Source: Raskinella chloraquaticus (SeqCode) | GTDB taxonomy: Bacteria; Pseudomonadota; Alphaproteobacteria; Rhizobiales; UBA4765 | Assembly: GCA_002365175.1 (NCBI GenBank) | Contig: DEZK01000045.1 | Location: 1 to 64,000 of the forward strand | DNA length: 64,000 nt | Direction: 5' to 3' | Shown here: piece after piece, positions 59,716-64,000 of the stretch | Position numbering within the stretch: position 1 is the stretch's first letter | How the letters are laid out: each line of letters starts with the position of its first letter | Translations under genes and position numbers: made by a program | Notes under the pieces: generated by a model | What the model was told of the DNA's origin: nothing | Databases searched by the model: none | The model's input: only the letters and a program-made list of their open reading frames with translations

Positions 59716-60599
59716 TGACCTCCGCCGAGTGAATGGACATAAACGGTCAACGCCTTGATTGTTGTAGCATCAAGTCGCTCGCCCCAGGCCGGCATGACGC
59801 CGTTGCGGCTGTTGGTGATGGTCTCGGTCAGCGACGCCAGATCGTTGCCAAAGAGAGTGATGGCATCGGTGAGGTTGGGGGCACCCAGTTCCTGATTGCC
59901 CTTTCCCTGCGCGCCGTGACAGACTGCGCAATTCTGCTCGAAAATGCGGCTGCCTGCTTCCAGGTCCGCCTTTGGCTCAGCCGGCTGGCCGGCCAGTATC
60001 CGCACATGATTGGCAACGGCATTGATCTCGTTACGCTTGAGAATTCCGTCACGCCCGAAGGCCGGCATCAGGCTGGTGCGCGTTTCATTATCGGTTGTCA
60101 CGCGCACACCGTGCTGCAGCGTGGTCTGGATCGCCGCCAATGTTCCGCCCCACAACCAGTCATCGTCATTGAGATTGGGAAAGCCCTTCGAGCCCGCACC
60201 GCCGAGACCGTGACAGGCAACGCAATTGTCGCCGAAGGCAGCCTTGCCCTGGGCCATGGCGATACGAAGCAGAGCCGGATCGGCCTTGATCTGATCAAGC
60301 GCCGCCCCTGCAAGATCGGCAGATTGGGTGGTGCGTTGCGCTTTGAGAACCGCCAGCTCTTCTTCGACCGCCAGGCGCGTCGCGTAACCGAGCACGCCCT
60401 TGGTCGTGCTGCTGATGAGCGGCCAGGCAGGATAGGCAATCCAGTAGCCGATCGACCAGATGATGGTGGCGTAAAAGATATTGAGCCACCAGCGTGGCAG
60501 CGGCGTGTTAAGCTCGCGGATGCCATCCCAATCATGGCCGGTCGTTGCCGTTCCGGTGAGGGGATCAACCTCGTTATCCGCAGGCTGCCGGTCCGCCAT
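59712..60599 (-). CDS. ccoP: cbb3 oxidase dihaem subunit III CcoP/FixP
   Basis: The ATG at 60599 has AGGAGG 8 bases upstream (a GTG at 60602 is adjacent) and gives 295 residues. Two CxxCH haem c sites are CVACH (126-130) and CAVCH (224-228). An N-terminal membrane anchor lies at about 40-65. The protein carries electrons from cytochrome c to CcoO/CcoN. It follows ccoQ with 3 bp between the codons. Confidence 0.96.
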   Translation of the reverse strand: MADRQPADNEVDPLTGTATTGHDWDGIRELNTPLPRWWLNIFYATIIWSIGYWIAYPAWPLISSTTKGVLGYATRLAVEEELAVLKAQRTTQSADLAGAALDQIKADPALLRIAMAQGKAAFGDNCVACHGLGGAGSKGFPNLNDDDWLWGGTLAAIQTTLQHGVRVTTDNETRTSLMPAFGRDGILKRNEINAVANHVRILAGQPAEPKADLEAGSRIFEQNCAVCHGAQGKGNQELGAPNLTDAITLFGNDLASLTETITNSRNGVMPAWGERLDATTIKALTVYVHSLGGGQ

Positions 60600-60602
60600 C
60601 AC

Positions 60603-60758
60603 TCAATCCTCCTGAAGCGGTGTCAATGCCGCGCGCTCGAAGCGGGCGCGATTTTTTGGCCAGAAAGCGTAAAGGCAGACCGCCAAAAACATTCCAACGA
60701 AATAGAGCAAACCCGCCGACTGGGCGAAGCCTGCAAGCCATTGATAGGTGTTTTCCAT
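60603..60758 (-). CDS. ccoQ: cbb3 oxidase subunit IV CcoQ/FixQ
   Basis: A short 51-residue frame reads METNY-like (MENTYQWLAGFAQSAGLLYF), one membrane helix, then AFWPKNRARFERAA and ends LQED. This matches CcoQ (about 50 aa), a small membrane subunit that stabilises the CcoP-CcoNO interaction. It lies between ccoO and ccoP as expected, 12 bp after ccoO. Confidence 0.93.
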   Translation of the reverse strand: MENTYQWLAGFAQSAGLLYFVGMFLAVCLYAFWPKNRARFERAALTPLQED

Positions 60759-60770
60759 GCTTGCCCTCGC

Positions 60771-61538
60771 TCAGCGGATGTTGGCTTTGTCGTTGTAGAG
60801 CTTGAAATCAACCAGGGTTCCCAGCATCTGCAGATAAGCGATGAGGGCGTCAGCCTCGCTGATGCGCTTGGGATTGCCGTCGAAATCACGCGCCTGCGCT
60901 TTGGGATAACGCTTTTCGAACGCCGACTGGCCCGGATGGTCGGGCGTCGCCTGGGCGCGCAGATCATCCATCGCCCGCTCGATCATCTCATCGCTATAGG
61001 GTACGCCCCCGCTGCGATTGGCTTTGAGCTCCGCCGCGATGTCATCGTAGGACAGTTCGGTATTTGTGAGGAACGGGTACCCCGGCATGATCGATTGCGG
61101 CACCAGCGAGCGCGGGTCGCCCAGATGGCGCGCCTGCCAGTCGTCGGAATACTTGCCGCCGACACGGGCAAGATCGGGGCCGGTTCGTTTTGAGCCCCAT
61201 TGGAAGGGCTTGTCGTACATGCTCTCAGCCGCCAGCGAATAATGCCCGTAGCGCTCCACTTCATCGCGCAGCGGCCGGATCATCTGGCTGTGACAGAGAT
61301 AGCAGCCTTCGCGCACATAGATGGCACGACCGGCGAGTTCGAGCGGGGTATAGGGCCGCATGCCCTCAACCTTCTCGATCGTGTTTTGCAGATAGAACAG
61401 AGGCGCGATCTCGACCAGCCCGCCAATCGAGATCACCAGCAGCACACCGATGATCAGAATGATCGAGTTGGTCTCGAAGAATTTGTGCTTCGACCACAGC
61501 GAGCGGCGCGGCGTGGCAGGAATGTCCACATTCGACAT
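60771..61538 (-). CDS. ccoO: cbb3 oxidase monohaem subunit II CcoO/FixO
   Basis: This 255-residue membrane-anchored cytochrome c has its haem site at EGCYLCHSQMIRP (Cys79, Cys82, His83). The N-terminal anchor is at about 24-45. GSKRTGPDLARVGGKYSDDW and the C-terminal ALIAYLQMLGT are family signatures. It lies 11 bp after ccoN. Confidence 0.97.
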   Translation of the reverse strand: MSNVDIPATPRRSLWSKHKFFETNSIILIIGVLLVISIGGLVEIAPLFYLQNTIEKVEGMRPYTPLELAGRAIYVREGCYLCHSQMIRPLRDEVERYGHYSLAAESMYDKPFQWGSKRTGPDLARVGGKYSDDWQARHLGDPRSLVPQSIMPGYPFLTNTELSYDDIAAELKANRSGGVPYSDEMIERAMDDLRAQATPDHPGQSAFEKRYPKAQARDFDGNPKRISEADALIAYLQMLGTLVDFKLYNDKANIR

Positions 61539-61549
61539 CAGCGGGCTCC

Positions 61550-63217
61550 TCAGTGCGCAAGTGAAAGTTGCGGTGAAACGGACGTGTCGCTCTCCGACCC
61601 GGCAAGCTCGCCGCTACGCACTGTCATCCACAGATTGAACACCATGATGAGCGCGCCGATGAGGAACAGCGCCCCACCAAGCGCCCGGATGACATAGAAG
61701 GGGTGCATCGCCTCAACCGTCTCGATGAAGGAATATTCGAGGAAGCCCAGCGCGGTGTAGGAGCGCCACATCAAGCCCTGCAGGATGCCCGACACCCACA
61801 TCGCCGAGATGTAGAAAACGATCCCGAGTGTCGATATCCAGAAATGCCAGTTCACCAGCTTGAGGGAGTAGAGCTCCTTGCGGTTCCACAGCCATGGCAC
61901 GAGGCAGTAGATGGCGCCGAAGGAGATATAAGCGACCCAGCCGAGAGCGCCTGAGTGCACATGGCCAATCGTCCAGTCAGTGTAATGCGACAGAGCATTG
62001 ACGGCCTTGATCGACATCAGCGGGCCTTCGAACGTCGACATGCCATAGAAGGCGAGAGAAACAACCATCATCCGCAACACTGGATCGGTGCGCAGCTTGT
62101 CCCAGGCGCCCGACAACGTCATCAGCCCATTGATCATGCCGCCCCAGGACGGCATCCACAGCATGATCGAGAACGTCATGCCGAGCGTCTGCGCCCAGTC
62201 GGGCAGCGCGGTGTAGTGGAGGTGATGGGGACCCGCCCAGATGTAGAGAAAGATCAGGGCCCAGAAATGGATGATCGACAGGCGGTAGCTGTAGATCGGC
62301 CGCCCCGCGCGCTTCGGCACGAAATAATACATGATGGCGAGGAAGCCAGCGGTGAGAAAAAATCCGACTGCATTATGCCCGTACCACCATTGGAACATCG
62401 CATCCTGCACGCCTGACCAGACGATGTAGGATTTGGGCGACAGGAGCGATATCGGCACCGCCAGATTATTGCCCAGATGCAGGACAGCGATCGTGACGAT
62501 AAAACCGAGATAGAACCAGTTCGCCACATAGATGTGCGGCTCGGTGCGCTTGGCAAGCGTTGCCAGAAAAACCAGCAGATAGGTCACCCAGACAATGGTG
62601 AGCCACAGATCAGCATACCATTCCGGCTCAGCATACTCCTTGCCCTGCCCGATACCGAGCAGATAACCGGTGCCGGCGATGACGATGAAGAGATTGTAGC
62701 CAAGGACCACGAACCATGGTGACAGATCGCCCGCCAGGCGCGCCCGCGATGTGCGCTGGACGACATAAAACGACGTTGCCAGCAGTGCGTTTCCGCCAAA
62801 GGCGAAAATGACGGCTGACGTATGCAAGGGCCGCAGACGACCGAAGCTTGTCCACGGCAGGTCAAGGTTGAGAACGGGAAAGGCAAGTTGCAGCGCGATG
62901 ATCAGCCCGACCGTAAAACCGGCAATACCCCAGAACATCGCCGCAACGGTGGCGAATTTCACAGGCCCCATATTGTAATTGGGCTTTCCGTTGATGGACT
63001 GGGGAACGGGGAACTGGCCAGGCTGGAAGCAGCGATTGCCGATGAGAAAAATAGTGGCAAACGCACTCAGCATCGCCACCAGGGCATGAAAGGCATAACC
63101 CGAATGTTCCGTCTTGCCGGCAATGATCAGGAACATAATGCTGCAGATCGCGGCAATCAGTATGCCCACCATCTCGCCGGTTGTCGCCCGTCGGATCGGA
63201 TTTCCAGTCGCTGACAT
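61550..63217 (-). CDS. ccoN: cbb3 oxidase catalytic subunit I CcoN/FixN
   Basis: From ATG 63217 the product is 555 residues with about 12 membrane helices. It reduces O2 at the haem b3-CuB centre with high affinity and pumps protons. Signatures are LRPLHTSAVIFAFGGNALLA, WYGHNAVGFFLTAGFLAIMYY (CuB and cross-linked Tyr region), GPHHLHYTALPDW and DWTIGHVHSGALGW (haem ligands). A 27-residue longer reading frame upstream has no start signal. A near-consensus FNR/FixK box lies 81 bp upstream. Confidence 0.97.
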   Translation of the reverse strand: MSATGNPIRRATTGEMVGILIAAICSIMFLIIAGKTEHSGYAFHALVAMLSAFATIFLIGNRCFQPGQFPVPQSINGKPNYNMGPVKFATVAAMFWGIAGFTVGLIIALQLAFPVLNLDLPWTSFGRLRPLHTSAVIFAFGGNALLATSFYVVQRTSRARLAGDLSPWFVVLGYNLFIVIAGTGYLLGIGQGKEYAEPEWYADLWLTIVWVTYLLVFLATLAKRTEPHIYVANWFYLGFIVTIAVLHLGNNLAVPISLLSPKSYIVWSGVQDAMFQWWYGHNAVGFFLTAGFLAIMYYFVPKRAGRPIYSYRLSIIHFWALIFLYIWAGPHHLHYTALPDWAQTLGMTFSIMLWMPSWGGMINGLMTLSGAWDKLRTDPVLRMMVVSLAFYGMSTFEGPLMSIKAVNALSHYTDWTIGHVHSGALGWVAYISFGAIYCLVPWLWNRKELYSLKLVNWHFWISTLGIVFYISAMWVSGILQGLMWRSYTALGFLEYSFIETVEAMHPFYVIRALGGALFLIGALIMVFNLWMTVRSGELAGSESDTSVSPQLSLAH

Positions 63218-63297
63218 GACCTGGTCTCTGCCTCGCGGAGCAGCAGGAGCGCTGCAGCCTTCGATGCTAGGCGTAGCGAGGGCGTGTTGACGCGGCA

Positions 63298-63311
63298 TTG
63301 ATCTACGTCAA
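63298..63311 (-). promoter_or_regulatory. FNR/FixK-type anaerobox upstream of ccoN
   Basis: TTGATCTACGTCAA matches TTGAT-N4-ATCAA at 9 of 10 defined bases. It is centred about 87 bp before the ccoN start. A TACGCC/TAGCAT-like -10 lies 25-35 bp further towards ccoN, consistent with activation from about -41.5. The neighbouring Crp/Fnr regulator has the matching recognition residues. Confidence 0.8.
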
Positions 63312-63387
63312 TGCGCGGCAAAAACATCCGGTTTATGCAGGGGATATCGTGCAGTCTCTGGAAAGCGTCGGACGGGAGAGCGCCGGA

Positions 63388-64000
63388 TCAGGCTGCAGCA
63401 ATGCGGGCCATGCGATCGGGGTTCATGAGCCTGACGCCGTGCGAAACGTTCAGGATCGTCTTGTCGCGCGCCAGCCTGGTGAAGGTACGGCTGACGGTTT
63501 CGATGGTAAGTCCCAAGAAATCGGCGATATCCTGCCGGTTCATCGGCAGCGGCACCATCACCGACGCATTGCCTTCAATCCGCGCCCAGCGTTCTTGCAG
63601 GCGCAGGAGAAAACAGATCACTTTTTCCTCAGCCGTCCGCCGCCCCAGCAGCACCATCTGATCTTGCGCCAGAGCCAGCTCATGGGCCGCAAAATCATAG
63701 AGTTGCCGCAACAGATTCGGCTTGGCATCGGCAAGCGCCGTGTAGTCGGCGCGCGAAAATGCACAAGCACTCACATGATCAACCGCATCGGCCGAGAAAT
63801 CATACGCATCGCCGCGCGCCAGCCCCAGGAAATCTCCAGGCAAGGCAAAGCCGATGACCTGGCGGCGACCATCAGCCAGAAGTTTGTAGAGGCGCACAAC
63901 ACCGGAGGTGATGTTGAACACCGACACCACGCGATCACCTTGTAAAAACAACGCCTTCTTGGGAGCAAATTCCGCCTTCTGCGCCAATGATGCAAGAACG
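63388..64000 (-). CDS. Crp/Fnr-family regulator (FixK/FnrL-like), 5' end cut by the window
   Basis: The frame is open to the window edge, so the N-terminus (about 40 residues, where FNR-type Fe-S cysteines would be) is not visible. The visible 204 residues hold the cyclic-nucleotide-like sensor (FLQGDRVVSVFNITSGVVRLYK, in part) and the C-terminal HTH with DIADFLGLTIETVSRTFTRL. The E..SR recognition triad is that of FNR/FixK proteins that read TTGAT. It probably controls the adjacent ccoNOQP operon under low oxygen. Whether it senses oxygen itself cannot be decided here. Confidence 0.92.
   Translation of the reverse strand, partial: VLASLAQKAEFAPKKALFLQGDRVVSVFNITSGVVRLYKLLADGRRQVIGFALPGDFLGLARGDAYDFSADAVDHVSACAFSRADYTALADAKPNLLRQLYDFAAHELALAQDQMVLLGRRTAEEKVICFLLRLQERWARIEGNASVMVPLPMNRQDIADFLGLTIETVSRTFTRLARDKTILNVSHGVRLMNPDRMARIAAA

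Noticed and set aside
59733..61193. Long open frame (486 codons) on the plus strand across ccoP, ccoQ and ccoO
   Set aside because: It is antisense to well-supported cbb3 subunits with haem motifs and shows no family resemblance; GC-rich codon use keeps the antisense frame open.
1..64000. tRNA, rRNA, CRISPR arrays, prophage or plasmid functions
   Set aside because: No cloverleaf with a T-loop GTTCRA pattern was seen in the intergenic gaps inspected, no regularly spaced repeats, and no phage, plasmid or conjugation genes; small RNAs cannot be excluded by eye.

Overview
The window looks like chromosomal DNA of an alphaproteobacterium, most likely of the order Hyphomicrobiales (Rhizobiales). 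It is GC-rich. It carries the alphaproteobacterial block rplU-rpmA-obgE-proB-proA-nadD-rsfS-rlmH-envC-ctpA-yibQ-rppH, a cbb3 oxidase locus of fixNOQP-GHIS type, ribosomal protein L21 with a C-terminal helix-hairpin-helix extension, and at position 12-123 a palindromic intergenic repeat of the kind common in rhizobial genomes. I found no rRNA, tRNA, CRISPR array, insertion sequence or prophage.

Layout. 1-2.9 kb: kdsD (LPS/Kdo sugar isomerase) and an outer-membrane beta-barrel protein. 2.9-9.8 kb: a divergent catabolic island. The leftward operon encodes a Rid-family protein, a creatininase-family amidohydrolase, an FAD oxidase and a periplasmic binding protein. The rightward operon encodes a cytosine-deaminase-like amidohydrolase, a second paralogous FAD oxidase and a flavodoxin-fold quinone reductase. 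9.8-21.3 kb: the housekeeping block. 21.5-29.3 kb: unrelated accessory genes (corrinoid protein, desaturase, YbaK deacylase, peroxiredoxin-like protein, gamma-glutamyltransferase, PNPOx-like and DUF1348 proteins, a CGNR regulator divergent from an exported alpha/beta hydrolase). 29.4-34.2 kb: glpD converging on a sugar-type ABC importer that has no ATPase gene.

34.5-47.8 kb is an aerobic benzoyl-CoA (box) island: benzoate-CoA ligase, alpha/beta hydrolase, DUF309 protein, boxC, boxB, boxA, a BoxR-type regulator (HTH plus shikimate-kinase-like domain) and a five-gene HAAT-type ABC importer, probably for benzoate or a related aromatic acid. AT-rich TGCA-containing motifs recur in each promoter region of this island and form a candidate BoxR regulon. 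47.8-49.0 kb holds a gene remnant in which a PTS Enzyme I-like domain is joined in frame to the C-terminus of dihydroxyacetone kinase DhaK.

49.3-55.2 kb is a second HAAT importer in which permease LivM and ATPases LivG and LivF are one 837-residue polypeptide, translationally coupled to another cytosine-deaminase-like amidohydrolase. 55.3-64 kb is the leftward cbb3 oxidase locus ccoNOQP-ccoGHIS, preceded by a near-consensus FNR/FixK box and a partial Crp/Fnr regulator that runs off the window.

The most promising undescribed material is (i) the divergent amidohydrolase/FAD-oxidase/creatininase/Rid island and its possible link to the LivMGF-amidohydrolase operon, (ii) the box regulon with its repeated operator-like motifs, and (iii) the in-frame EI-DhaK chimera.
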